64,000 bases of DNA from Haloechinothrix sp033042135 (lineage in GTDB: Bacteria; Actinomycetota; Actinomycetes; Mycobacteriales; Pseudonocardiaceae), in assembly GCF_033042135.1 (NCBI RefSeq), contig NZ_WBXM01000011.1, positions 78,544 to 142,543 of the forward strand, in the 5' to 3' direction. A model generated the notes under the pieces. The model saw nothing but the letters and a program-made list of their open reading frames with translations, had not been told where the DNA came from and made no database searches. Below, in pieces: positions 1 through 7,436 of this stretch. A program made the translations under genes and the position numbers. The number at the start of each line of letters is the position of its first letter. Positions within the stretch are counted from its first letter, which is position 1.

Positions 1-431
1 TCGACGGAGTACACGTGCTCGCTGCCGAGCCGGTGGCATAGCAGCGCGGCGTTGTATCCGGTTCCAGTGCCGATCTCGAGCACGGTGTGCCCGTCGGTGA
101 CGTCCAACGCTTCCAGCATGGTGCACATCAGGCCGGGTGCGGTGGACGAGGACACGGCGATCTGTCCCGTTCCCCAGCGGGGATGCGTATCGGTCACACT
201 GGTGATCAGAGTCTCGTCGGAATAGACCGTGGAGAGCCACTCGTCGCGCCCCACGGTCGCCCCGTCCACGGTGGACCAGCTGCCGTCGTCGCGCTGACGG
301 TAGTAGCGAGGCACCAGTTCGTGGCGCGGCACGCCCGCGATCGCACGCCGCCATTCTGCTGAGCGCAGTTCGCCGGAGCGGACGAGTGCGTCGGCCAGCG
401 CCTTGGCCCTGTCCTGCCAGTCATCGGTCAT
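1..431 (-). CDS. PIMT-like O-methyltransferase of a graspetide cluster, partial
   Basis: Only the N-terminal 143 residues are inside the window; the gene runs off the left edge. SAM-binding motif I (VLEIGTGTGYNAALL, about residues 118-132) is clear, and the preceding segment (TGQIAVSSSTAPG) matches the protein-L-isoaspartate methyltransferase fold. The ATG at 431-429 overlaps the stop of the ATP-grasp gene as ATGA, so the two are translationally coupled. In known graspetide clusters (fuscimiditide, amycolimiditide) the equivalent enzyme methylates an Asp side chain of the esterified peptide, which then closes to an aspartimide. That role is inferred here from context. A housekeeping repair PIMT is less likely because of the coupling to the peptide ligase. 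Confidence 0.85.
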   Translation of the reverse strand, partial: MTDDWQDRAKALADALVRSGELRSAEWRRAIAGVPRHELVPRYYRQRDDGSWSTVDGATVGRDEWLSTVYSDETLITSVTDTHPRWGTGQIAVSSSTAPGLMCTMLEALDVTDGHTVLEIGTGTGYNAALLCHRLGSEHVYSV

Positions 432-1393
432 CGTTGGACTCCTCCGTGAGCCAGGTACGCGGCTATGGCGTCACTGATGGCTGTGCCCCACACCGCGTGC
501 AACCATCCGTACTGCCCTCCGGGATTGGATTCGAGAAACACCCACCGGCCATCGGGCCGGACCACGAAGTCCAGCGCGGAGAAGGCCAACCCGGAGGCTG
601 TCAGGAACTCCCGGATAGCTGCGGCCACGAAGTCGGGAACGTCGATCGCCGCGTAACGCAAGACGTCATAGTTGGCGCGCCAGTCGACGTGCGCCTCGGG
701 GTCATCGGTGTGGATGGCGACGGCGAACAGCTCGTATCCAACCGCGACGACACGCACCTCGTGGGCTTTGGGAACCCATTCCTGAAAGAGGTGTGCGGTC
801 AGTTCCACCCCGTCGAGATCGGTCAGGTCCGCCTCGCGGATCCCTTGGGTGTGGGCGACGTACCGGTGGCCTCCTTCGACCAGCACGTTCGAACCGAGCA
901 TCTTGGTGACGATCCCGTGCTCGGTGGCCTCGGCGAACCTGCGCACCGCATCCGGCTCGTTAGTGACCAGGGTGCGCGGTACGCGCAGTCCGCAGCGTGA
1001 GGCCAGGGCGAGCTGACGCGGCTTGTAGACCGCCTCCGCGTCGCGGTGTGGATGGTTCATCCATGCCGCCGGGATCGAGGCGAGCACGCCGCCGAGGCCG
1101 AACCGCGCTTCCCGCTCCGCGTGCGCACGACGCTGACCCGTCAGGTTCCCGGGGAAGGTGAAGGGCGTGGGCCTGCGGTACCAGACAGCCCGCAGGTCCA
1201 CGAACGTAACGTAGCGTTCCGGAGCGCGGAGACCACCGTTCCATCCTGTCCCGTCGAACTCGGCATCCACGGACAGGTGTTGTGGAAACCACGCGAGGTC
1301 GACGCGGACGACGGGAACGTCCCAATCATCGAGCGCGAGGACCACGCGATCCACGCTCGGATCGTACTCTTCGCTGAGAATCAGGACCGTCAC
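428..1393 (-). CDS. ATP-grasp ribosomal peptide maturase (graspetide ligase)
   Basis: A 321-residue ATP-grasp ligase of the MvdD/SAV_5884 class. The start is chosen as GTG at 1393 because it overlaps the precursor stop as GTGA. The first strand reads VTVLILSEEYDPSVDRV, and an N-terminal pre-ATP-grasp domain precedes the nucleotide-binding core (VTKMLGSNVLVEGG, then FQEWVPKAHEVRVVAVG). The metal-binding C-terminal signature is FLESNPGGQYGWL. Family members activate Asp/Glu side chains of a precursor as acyl phosphates and join them to Thr/Ser (esters) or Lys (amides). The gene lies between the candidate precursor and a PIMT-like methyltransferase, so omega-ester macrocyclisation of that precursor is the expected job. 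Confidence 0.92.
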   Translation of the reverse strand: MTVLILSEEYDPSVDRVVLALDDWDVPVVRVDLAWFPQHLSVDAEFDGTGWNGGLRAPERYVTFVDLRAVWYRRPTPFTFPGNLTGQRRAHAEREARFGLGGVLASIPAAWMNHPHRDAEAVYKPRQLALASRCGLRVPRTLVTNEPDAVRRFAEATEHGIVTKMLGSNVLVEGGHRYVAHTQGIREADLTDLDGVELTAHLFQEWVPKAHEVRVVAVGYELFAVAIHTDDPEAHVDWRANYDVLRYAAIDVPDFVAAAIREFLTASGLAFSALDFVVRPDGRWVFLESNPGGQYGWLHAVWGTAISDAIAAYLAHGGVQR

Positions 1394-1746
1394 GACTGCT
1401 GATCCCCGCAGTAGTCCATGGTCCACTCCTCGATTCCTTCACGATTGCCGTCGGCACTGCCGGTTGTGGTCTTGTCCCACGACTCGATCATGGTCACCAG
1501 TGGGGTTTCGCTGCCATCCGTGGCAACGGCGACCTGAAGGCGGGAACTGTACTCGTACGACACCGGTGTCATGGCGTTCACCGGACATGACGCGTCGAAG
1601 AAGCGCAGCCCGAAAGGCGTCGCGGCGTCAGCCGGGACGGTCTCGCTCGGTGGGAAGTCGAATATCGGTCGCGCGAGCGGGAACTGCTGGCCAACCGGCG
1701 CCAGGACACCGGAATGGTGCTGGTGAACGGTGGGGGTGACGGACAT
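1390..1746 (-). CDS. Graspetide precursor peptide, ATP-grasp target family
   Basis: A 118-residue peptide with a strong AAGGAG ribosome site just before ATG 1746. The PFGLRFF box at residues 44-50 is the leader motif of actinobacterial ATP-grasp target RiPPs and is the likely maturase recognition site. The C-terminal 28 residues look like the core: TTT at 93-95, then Asp-Gly at 99-100, then acidic residues E103, E106, E107 and D111. Thr donors followed by Glu/Asp acceptors suit omega-ester rings, and Asp-Gly is the chemically favoured aspartimide site for the neighbouring PIMT-like enzyme. Cleavage site and ring connectivity cannot be read from sequence. Confidence 0.85.
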   Translation of the reverse strand: MSVTPTVHQHHSGVLAPVGQQFPLARPIFDFPPSETVPADAATPFGLRFFDASCPVNAMTPVSYEYSSRLQVAVATDGSETPLVTMIESWDKTTTGSADGNREGIEEWTMDYCGDQQS

Positions 1747-1803
1747 GGTGTCTCCTTACGCGGTCGTAGGTACGGTTCGATCGGTGGTGGCTTCCGGTCC
1801 GTA

Positions 1804-1820
1804 GGCGGATCTCATCCGCC
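1804..1820. terminator. Short perfect hairpin between two minus-strand operons
   Basis: GGCGGAT-CTC-ATCCGCC forms a 7-bp stem. It sits downstream of the Prim-Pol-like gene (ends 1889) and upstream of the RiPP precursor (starts 1746). It could end the first operon or be a leader structure of the second. There is no T-tract. Confidence 0.4.
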
Positions 1821-1888
1821 CCGCATCCCTCCTTTCTGCGCTATGGCGAATCCCGGGACCCCGAACGCGGCCGACGATCACCGGCGAC

Positions 1889-2491
1889 TCATGACCGGCC
1901 CATTCGCTCGGCGAGGGTGGTGGTGGCGGTGGTGTAGATGTGCTCGGCAGGGCCGGGCTGCCATCCGGTCTGGTTCGGGTGGATGTGCCAGGTGAGGGTG
2001 CCGGCCAGGGTGCGGGTCGGCGGCAGGGGGATCAGCTCGCCAGGCTGGGCCACGGCCAGGTCCGGGATCCCGGCCGGAGGTGCGATGCCCGGTGTGATCA
2101 CCAGCGCCGCGCCGTGGGGGCCGAGCATGACCGGGCACACGGGGCCACGGTCGCTGGCGTGGGTGAGGGTGGCGGTGGCCAGCCAGACCGGCAGGTACAG
2201 CACCGTAAGCTGCTCCCCGGCACGCGCCAGGATGCTGTAGGGGGCCAGCGACCACCAGTGCCACACCCGGCGCGGATCACGCAAGGTGCGCGCCCCGCGC
2301 AGCACCGGCACCAGGCCGGGAGCCGGATCGCCGGTATGGCCCCGCAGGTAGCGCAGCCCGTCACAGGCCGCGCCCGGGATCACCCCCCAACCGTGGGCGG
2401 CGTAGTCCACCGCCGCCTCCCGCAGCCGGGCATGCTCCGGGCTCCACACACACCGCGCCCGCAACTCCGCATCAGGCAGTGGCGCGCTCAT
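1889..2491 (-). CDS. Small bifunctional primase/polymerase (Prim-Pol)-like protein
   Basis: A 200-residue protein whose N-terminal part (AAVDYAAHGWGVIPGAACDG) matches the opening helix and loop of actinobacterial Prim-Pol N-terminal domains. The C-terminal half has aromatic and HIHPNQTGWQPGP segments seen in stand-alone members. I cannot verify the acidic metal-binding triad, and the protein is shorter than a replicative AEP primase, so catalytic activity is uncertain. The ATG at 2491 overlaps the upstream stop as ATGA; this decides the start over an ATG two codons earlier. No helicase, replication origin or capsid gene accompanies it. Confidence 0.6.
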   Translation of the reverse strand: MSAPLPDAELRARCVWSPEHARLREAAVDYAAHGWGVIPGAACDGLRYLRGHTGDPAPGLVPVLRGARTLRDPRRVWHWWSLAPYSILARAGEQLTVLYLPVWLATATLTHASDRGPVCPVMLGPHGAALVITPGIAPPAGIPDLAVAQPGELIPLPPTRTLAGTLTWHIHPNQTGWQPGPAEHIYTTATTTLAERMGRS

Positions 2492-2967
2492 CGCCACTCA
2501 CCCCCTCCCGCCGCCGAACCAGGGTGGTGGGACGCGGCGAGCCCGACCGCAGGAAGGGGAGCCGGGACAGATCGAGCCCGCCGCGAGTCTGTGGGTCTCG
2601 GCACCAGGTCACCGTTAGACAGGACGCTCCGGCAGGCCGAGCATGCCGGGCAAGGGGCGGCCATCATCGGCGCGGCGGCAAATCGCGCACCACACACTGC
2701 GCTATACGTTCCGGTTCCGTGCTGCAACCCGGCAGCCATATCCGATCGTGCGGCGGCGTGATCCGTCACGGCATCTACGGAGGTTACCCAGATGATGCGC
2801 TCGCGTCGCGGCGCCGACCGCCCGAGCGGAGGGCGTTCTCCGGTACAGATACGGCACCCGCTGTGCCCTTCGGCCCGTATTCCCCGTACCTGCTCGACGA
2901 TGAGCAGCAGCAAGGCGAGCCCAGCGCCCACCATGAAGATGATCAGTATAGCACTGCTGGTCTGCAC
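2488..2967 (-). CDS. One-TM protein with Cys-rich (zinc-ribbon-like) domain
   Basis: Unrecognised 159-residue protein. The GTG start at 2967 follows a GGAGGG site; a start at 3030 would have no such signal. Residues 5-27 are a strongly hydrophobic helix (AILIIFMVGAGLALLLLIV), so the N terminus is probably membrane-inserted. Then come C38xxC41, His70, C92-G, and C106xxC109xxC112, consistent with metal binding. The C-terminal 40 residues are Pro/Ala/Arg-rich and look disordered. It is translationally coupled to the Prim-Pol-like gene and divergent from an XRE regulator. A two-gene split (TM protein plus zinc ribbon) is possible, but the frame is open throughout. Confidence 0.55.
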   Translation of the reverse strand: MQTSSAILIIFMVGAGLALLLLIVEQVRGIRAEGHSGCRICTGERPPLGRSAPRRERIIWVTSVDAVTDHAAARSDMAAGLQHGTGTYSAVCGARFAAAPMMAAPCPACSACRSVLSNGDLVPRPTDSRRARSVPAPLPAVGLAASHHPGSAAGGGEWR

Positions 2968-3062
2968 GTTCCCTCCGCATGACGCTTCCTGCCAACCACC
3001 ACGAAATCGCAGGCCAGGCCATGGGAACACCCAGCACGGCAGTGATCTTGTGGGACACTATG

Positions 3063-3079
3063 TCCCTGTGCGACAGGGA
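3063..3079. promoter_or_regulatory. Perfect inverted repeat, candidate operator of the XRE regulator
   Basis: TCCCTGT-GCG-ACAGGGA has 7-bp perfect arms and lies in the divergent gap between the minus-strand TM/Cys-rich gene (start 2967) and the plus-strand XRE gene (start 3143). XRE proteins usually bind such dyads in their own divergent promoter. Binding is inferred. Confidence 0.5.
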
Positions 3080-3142
3080 ATCGTCGTGTATCTGCGTATG
3101 TGCGCTACAGTGCATGCCCGCTGAAAGAGGGGAGAGGATGGT

Positions 3143-4180
3143 ATGCCCACAGCGGTGCGAAGCGTCAAACAGGAGCAGCGCGAGCTGGCGACGCACCTGC
3201 GTGAGAAACACAAGACCTGGCCCGAAGTGGCACGTGCCTTCGCGGAGAATTACGGGATGAATATGCGGGTGGCGCTGCGTGCCGTACGGGATTGGAGCCA
3301 GCGCGACGCCGCTGAACAGTGGAACAGACGGTGGCCGTCGGACCCGAAGACGTTCAAGAACTTCTCGTACTGGGAACTGTGGCCCGCCCGAACCGGACAC
3401 GCTCCTTCGCTGGAGGTCCTCGCGCGCTTGGCCGAGCTGTACGAATGCAGCATCTCCGACCTGGTCAGCGACTGCGCCGACTTCCGCTCCCACGATCCTA
3501 TCCATCGCGAGACACAGGGATTGGCGCACGTGTCGAGTGTGATTCAACCGGACGGGGAAACTGGCGAAGTGGAGGAACTTGTCACCCGAGTGGATCGCAC
3601 CGATGTGCACGAGTTGGCACGAACGGCGGTATCTTGGGTGAGCCGTGTCGGTACGGGGCTAAGCCGGAGAGCGTTACTTCTCAAACTCAGTGCCGCGCTG
3701 TCGATCGCGGCGGCTGCACCGGCGCTCGCTGATGAAACTGATCCGAATGCGACGCCGCACACCGAGTCGGTCGACGGTGACCTGTCCGGGATCTGGCACA
3801 GCCGCTATGTATTCACCAGCACGGGCAGGGGGATGGACCTGACAGGTGAACACTACGTGGCACTCCGACATGTCGACGGCCGATTGTTCGGCGAGAGCGT
3901 GCCTGCGAACAACGGCTCCCGGCTGCGCCTGGATCTGGTGATCAACGGATCGGTTTGCACCGGGACATGGTCCGAACGAACGTCACCGACGGGATACTAT
4001 CGCGGTTCCGTCTATCACGGCGCGCTGCAGCTGGTCATGGACCCCATGGGAAAGACCATGAAAGGGAAGTGGGTCGGGTTCGACAGGGAATCCAACGTCG
4101 ACAGCAATACATGGGACATGAACTGGGTGCGGGACGATACCGGTAGATCGGCCCAGCGCGAGTACTACTTCAAAGCCTGA
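3143..4180 (+). CDS. XRE-like regulator with internal TM/Tat-like segment and lipocalin-like C-terminal domain
   Basis: A 345-residue protein with three parts. Residues 10-110 resemble actinobacterial XRE/Cro-like DNA-binding regions (WPEVARAFAENYG, then SLEVLARLAELYECSISDLV). Residues 173-197 read LSRRALLLKLSAALSIAAAA followed by PALA, a twin-Arg plus hydrophobic helix plus small-residue site. Residues 213-345 start SGIWHSRYVF and continue as repeated beta strands with Gly turns, like a small lipocalin-type barrel. The simplest reading is a one-component membrane sensor with the regulator inside and the barrel outside. A ribosome site (GGGGAGAGG) precedes ATG 3143. It is divergent from the TM/Cys-rich/Prim-Pol pair. 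Confidence 0.7.
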   Translation: MPTAVRSVKQEQRELATHLREKHKTWPEVARAFAENYGMNMRVALRAVRDWSQRDAAEQWNRRWPSDPKTFKNFSYWELWPARTGHAPSLEVLARLAELYECSISDLVSDCADFRSHDPIHRETQGLAHVSSVIQPDGETGEVEELVTRVDRTDVHELARTAVSWVSRVGTGLSRRALLLKLSAALSIAAAAPALADETDPNATPHTESVDGDLSGIWHSRYVFTSTGRGMDLTGEHYVALRHVDGRLFGESVPANNGSRLRLDLVINGSVCTGTWSERTSPTGYYRGSVYHGALQLVMDPMGKTMKGKWVGFDRESNVDSNTWDMNWVRDDTGRSAQREYYFKA

Positions 4181-4244
4181 TGTCTCGCTTGCGCCGATTT
4201 CCGGGCCAGCCGAGCCGAACCGCCCGCAGCCGGTCACGTGGGAT

Positions 4245-4295
4245 GGCGCTGAACGTGACGTTCAGTGCCGTAGATGGAGTGAACGGCACGTTCAC
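4245..4295. repeat. Pair of palindromes of the AACGT/ACGTT family
   Basis: The first palindrome (4245-4269) has 12-bp arms GGCGCTGAACGT / ACGTTCAGTGCC around a single G, with one mismatch. A second, GTGAACG-GCA-CGTTCAC, lies at 4279-4295. Both are just downstream of the XRE gene and could serve as its terminator. A near-identical copy of the first is at 9082-9108. Confidence 0.75.
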
Positions 4296-4397
4296 CCGTG
4301 TTGACGCCCGTGTTGATGAGAGACTGGCGACGCGAGCACAGGTACCTGCCGTGCGTGGGTGCCGGTACGAGCTGCGACATGGGAGGACGGGCGAGTG

Positions 4398-4868
4398 ATG
4401 AGTGCGGCAACGCCGCTCGATGATCACCACTGGATGCGCGAGGCGATCGCACTATCCCGGCTGTGTCCCCCCAGCGAGGAGGCCTACTCCGTCGGTGCCA
4501 TCGTCGTCAGCGCCGAGGGGCACGAGATCGCCCAGGGCTACTCCCGCGAGAGCGATCCCAAGGTCCACGCCGAAGAATCCGCCCTATCCAAGATCCCGAG
4601 CGACCACCCCGGGCTACGCTCAGCCACCATATACAGCACCCTGGAACCGTGTTCGCAGCGCGCATCCCGACCCCGCCCCTGCACCCAACTCATCCTCGAC
4701 GCCCGCATCCCTCGCGTCGTCATCGCGTGGCGCGAACCCAGCCTGTTCGTCGCGGACTGCCAGGGAACCGAGCTCCTGCGCCAAGCCGGAGTCGACGTCG
4801 TCGAACTCACCGAGCACGCCAAGGACGCCAAGGCAGTCAACGCGCACCTACCGATCAGCGACCCCTGA
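4398..4868 (+). CDS. RibD-like / CMP-dCMP deaminase family protein
   Basis: A 156-residue zinc deaminase. The catalytic HAE triad is at 57-59 (KVHAEESAL) and the two zinc cysteines are in PCSQRASRPRPC (84-95), the spacing of the riboflavin deaminase RibD rather than cytidine deaminase. There is no reductase domain, so this is the deaminase half only. Known members deaminate diaminohydroxyphosphoribosylaminopyrimidine or related amino-heterocycles; the substrate here is not determined. ATG 4398 is chosen because it starts the conserved region after a GGAGG. GTG 4395 is equally possible. It is convergent with the glycerophosphodiesterase gene. Confidence 0.8.
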   Translation: MSAATPLDDHHWMREAIALSRLCPPSEEAYSVGAIVVSAEGHEIAQGYSRESDPKVHAEESALSKIPSDHPGLRSATIYSTLEPCSQRASRPRPCTQLILDARIPRVVIAWREPSLFVADCQGTELLRQAGVDVVELTEHAKDAKAVNAHLPISDP

Positions 4869-4965
4869 GAAGCGTTCCGTAACGCCGACAGCCGTAGGAC
4901 GAGCAGGTAACGAGGTTCTGGCCGCTGAAGGTGTACGCCCCGGCACTGCGACTACGGTCCCGCCG

Positions 4966-5793
4966 CTATGACGCGGAGGCCAGGCACGGTTCGTGCCCTT
5001 GGCCACACGGGCCGTACCACCGCCCACGTTCGCACAGCACTTCGCGGAGCAGGTCAGGGCGGTCGGTGACGATGCCGTCGACGCCCCTGTCGAGCAGGGT
5101 CCGCATCCGCGTGGCGTCGTTGATCGTCCACACGTGGACCTCGGTGCCGAGGCGGTGGGCCGCGCGGACGAACCGATCGTCGACCAGCTCGAACCAGCCG
5201 TAACCCGGCGGCACCTGAGCCATCAGCCCCGTGAGCATCCCGCTGAGGCCGACTCGCGGGACACGCGCGTGAAGCCAGAGCGTGTGCACCGAGCAGGGCG
5301 ACATGGCCGTCGCGAGCTTCGCCGGGCTGACACGACGCCGCAGCCGCGCCAGACGCCGCGTGGAAAACGACGCAGCAGCGACGCGATCGAGCGAGCCTGT
5401 TCGTTCGATGACACGAAGGAACGGGTCGAGCGCGGCGTCGATCTTGATATCGATGTTGAAGCGCGCCTCGGGCAGCTCCTCCAGCACATCCTCGAGACGG
5501 CTGATCGGTTCGGTGCCGCCGATGCGGGCGCGCCGCACTTCCGACCACGGCAGGTCGCTGACGCGGCCCGTACGGTCGGTGGTGCGATCCAGGTCGCGGT
5601 CATGATGAACCACAACGACACCGTCCGAGGTGACCTGGACATCGGTCTCCATGTAGCGGTAGCCCTCCAGCGCTGCCCGCCGGAACGAGGCGAGGGAGTT
5701 CTCCAACCCGGCGAGGTCACCGATGTGCCAACCACGGTGAGCGAAAGCGCGGGGGCCGGGCGCCGCGAGGTAAGGATGGTGATCTGGCGTCAC
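4966..5793 (-). CDS. Glycerophosphodiester phosphodiesterase
   Basis: A 275-residue GDPD-family TIM barrel, starting with GTG 5793. Signature elements are AFAHRGWH (catalytic His-Arg), ENSLASF, METDVQVTSDGVVVVHHDRDL (metal and catalytic residues), NIDIKID and the C-terminal VHVWTINDATRMRTLLDRGV plus DGIVTDRPDLL. It hydrolyses deacylated phospholipid head groups to glycerol-3-phosphate and an alcohol. No signal peptide is visible, so it is probably cytoplasmic. The last codons overlap a short hairpin at 4983-4997. Confidence 0.93.
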   Translation of the reverse strand: MTPDHHPYLAAPGPRAFAHRGWHIGDLAGLENSLASFRRAALEGYRYMETDVQVTSDGVVVVHHDRDLDRTTDRTGRVSDLPWSEVRRARIGGTEPISRLEDVLEELPEARFNIDIKIDAALDPFLRVIERTGSLDRVAAASFSTRRLARLRRRVSPAKLATAMSPCSVHTLWLHARVPRVGLSGMLTGLMAQVPPGYGWFELVDDRFVRAAHRLGTEVHVWTINDATRMRTLLDRGVDGIVTDRPDLLREVLCERGRWYGPCGQGHEPCLASAS

Positions 5794-5859
5794 CCTGTCA
5801 GTATGCCTGCACGGCGTGGCCTCCGGGTGACAGTCGGGTAGCGGGTTAGGGTTCCTTTC

Positions 5860-6270
5860 GTGGAGACGATCACCGACACGGATACGACGACGGCACCGCC
5901 GAGATCAGAAACGTCACGTGACGTTTCTGATCTCGGGCGACGGAGCTTGCGAGAAGCGCGGTATTGCGGCTGGTGTGGGGCACTGCTTGCCTCTTCGGGC
6001 GGCATCGGACGCAAGCGCCGCTATTGCGGGCAGGCGTGCCGGCAGCGCGCCTACGAACGGCGTATGGCGGTGCAACGCGGCGGGCTACCCGAGGATGCCG
6101 TTGTGTTGTCGCAGGACGAGATCGCCGCGCTGCAAGACCGGTTGTTCCAGCTCCGGTGCGCGGCGGAGGACATCGCGACCGCAGCGGCAGACGAGGTGTC
6201 ACCCGACGAGCTCCGCCAGCTCGCCACCGAGCTGGCACGGACCGCACGAGGCCTCGAACAGCTCCGGTAA
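5860..6270 (+). CDS. Small double-CxxC protein with helical tail
   Basis: Unrecognised 136-residue protein. Residues about 35-65 read RYCGWCGALL, then RRYCGQACRQRAYERR: two Cys pairs typical of a small zinc-binding DNA- or RNA-contacting module followed by a basic helix. The rest (70-136) is amphipathic helix rich in Ala/Glu/Leu. GTG 5860 lies 8 nt after a TAGGGT -10 box, fitting a leaderless mRNA. A perfect 36-bp palindrome (5900-5935) lies inside codons 14-26, an unusual place for it. The Cys motif resembles that at the start of the coiled-coil protein at 10277. Function is unknown. Confidence 0.65.
   Translation: METITDTDTTTAPPRSETSRDVSDLGRRSLREARYCGWCGALLASSGGIGRKRRYCGQACRQRAYERRMAVQRGGLPEDAVVLSQDEIAALQDRLFQLRCAAEDIATAAADEVSPDELRQLATELARTARGLEQLR
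5900..5935. repeat. Perfect 36-bp palindrome inside a coding sequence
   Basis: CGAGATCAGAAACGTCAC is followed directly by its exact reverse complement: 18-bp arms and no loop. The core ACGTCACGTGACGT relates it to the palindromes at 6322, 4245 and 9082. It lies in the start region of the CxxC protein gene. Confidence 0.85.
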
Positions 6271-6321
6271 CTCGAATAGCCACGAGAAAGGGGCTCCGGG
6301 GCTCGAAAACCCGATGTTTCT

Positions 6322-6364
6322 CCCTCGCGTTCGAAACGTCACAGTGACGTTTCGAACGCGAGGG
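6322..6364. repeat. Perfect 43-bp palindrome (21-bp arms, 1-nt spacer)
   Basis: The left arm starts CCCTCGCGTTCGAAACGTCA at 6322 and ends at 6342. A single A separates it from the exact reverse complement at 6344-6364. It lies 51 nt after the CxxC gene. It may act as its terminator or as a protein-binding site. Confidence 0.85.
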
Positions 6365-6720
6365 AAGGGGAGACAAGACACAGGGGCTCGTATCGTGATC
6401 TCGAAGCAACGGCCGGGACTCGGGCCAGCGGACATCGACGAACCTGCGTCCCGTGCGACGTTCGAAACGTCAGGGACCGCACCAGCCATTTCCCGACGCC
6501 GGGCTGCCGACAGCAGCCACCAGATCTCCGCGACGACGAACCGCGCGCAGCCCGACGCGTGGCGTCGACGCGAACCTCTCCCGCTTTCCCGGCACTCACA
6601 CCCCATGCGCCGATAATGTACGTTATGTTAAGTTATGTCTTGCCGGGGTCAGCAGACGACGGTGGCAGGACTTCCCCGCATCCGGATCCGCGCCGCTGTG
6701 CGGCGACGATGACCAGCCTC

Positions 6721-6732
6721 TACACTGCTGGG
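6721..6732 (+). promoter_or_regulatory. -10 box placed for a leaderless transcript
   Basis: TACACT occupies 6721-6726, exactly -12 to -7 relative to the A of ATG 6733. No Shine-Dalgarno lies between, so transcription is expected to start at the initiation codon of the AlkD-like gene. No consensus -35 is visible. Confidence 0.5.
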
Positions 6733-7434
6733 ATGCCCGTGCCCGATCGCTCCGCCGCAGGCGTTGTCGCCGCGTTGGAATCGTTGCGCTCCGAGGCCGA
6801 ACTGGCGAAGGTACGCAAGCGCCTCGCGGCCGATGAGCCAGCGATCGGCATGCGGATGCGCGATCTGTTCGATGTGGCCAAGACACACACCGACCTTCCG
6901 CTGACCGAAGTGGAGCGCCTGCTCGACCATCCTGCGTACGAGCCGCGCATGGCAGCGATGTGCGTGCTCGACTTCCAGGCGCGTCGCCGTCTTGCCGACG
7001 ACCAACGTGAGCAGCTGTACGTGCTCTACTGTGGCCGGCACGACCGGATCACGACCTGGGACATGGTCGACAGGGCAGCACCTCGCGTCGTGGGCGGCTA
7101 CCTGGCCGGCCGGTCCCCTGCCCCGCTGTACGAGCTAGCCGAAGCGGCCGAACCGCTGCGGCGGCGTACCGCGACGACTGCGACGCTGTACTTCGTGAAG
7201 TCCGGTACCGATGACGATCTCGCCGCGGGATTCGCCATCGCGGGCATGCTGGCGGGCGACTCGGAGCCTGCCGTGCACAACGCGGTCGGGATCTTCCTGA
7301 AGCACGCCGGCACACGGGACCCGGCCGCCTTACGGCGGTTCCTTGCCGATCACGCTGGGGCGATGCCGCGTCGCGCCGTTCGGCTGGCCGTCGAGAAGCT
7401 CGACCCTGCCGAACGCGCCCACTACCTGACCTGA
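6733..7434 (+). CDS. DNA alkylation repair protein, AlkD-like (HEAT repeat)
   Basis: A 233-residue all-helical protein of the AlkD/AlkC type. The N-terminal part (VVAALESLRSEAELAKVRKRLA) and the repeat segment FDVAKTHTDLPLTEVERLLDHP match the family, followed by HEAT-like pairs (RMAAMCVLDF, RRRTATTATLYFVKSGTDDD). AlkD glycosylases excise N3- and N7-alkylpurines without base flipping. An Asp is present in the expected catalytic region (ITTWDMVDRAAP), as in family members. The ATG at 6733 is chosen from the leaderless promoter; an in-frame ATG at 6709 is the alternative. The neighbours share no pathway with it. Confidence 0.85.
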   Translation: MPVPDRSAAGVVAALESLRSEAELAKVRKRLAADEPAIGMRMRDLFDVAKTHTDLPLTEVERLLDHPAYEPRMAAMCVLDFQARRRLADDQREQLYVLYCGRHDRITTWDMVDRAAPRVVGGYLAGRSPAPLYELAEAAEPLRRRTATTATLYFVKSGTDDDLAAGFAIAGMLAGDSEPAVHNAVGIFLKHAGTRDPAALRRFLADHAGAMPRRAVRLAVEKLDPAERAHYLT

Positions 7435-7436
7435 GC

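Larger units (their letters stand above)
6271..6732. other. 462-nt stretch without a convincing gene
   Basis: It holds the palindrome at 6322-6364, a half copy of its core at 6460-6476 (GTTCGAAACGTCAGGGA), and an AT-rich segment around 6611-6640 containing ATGTACGTTAT (6616-6626). That 11-mer recurs before the secreted-protein gene at 7699-7709. Open frames in both directions lack ribosome sites and recognisable protein features. Confidence 0.6.
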
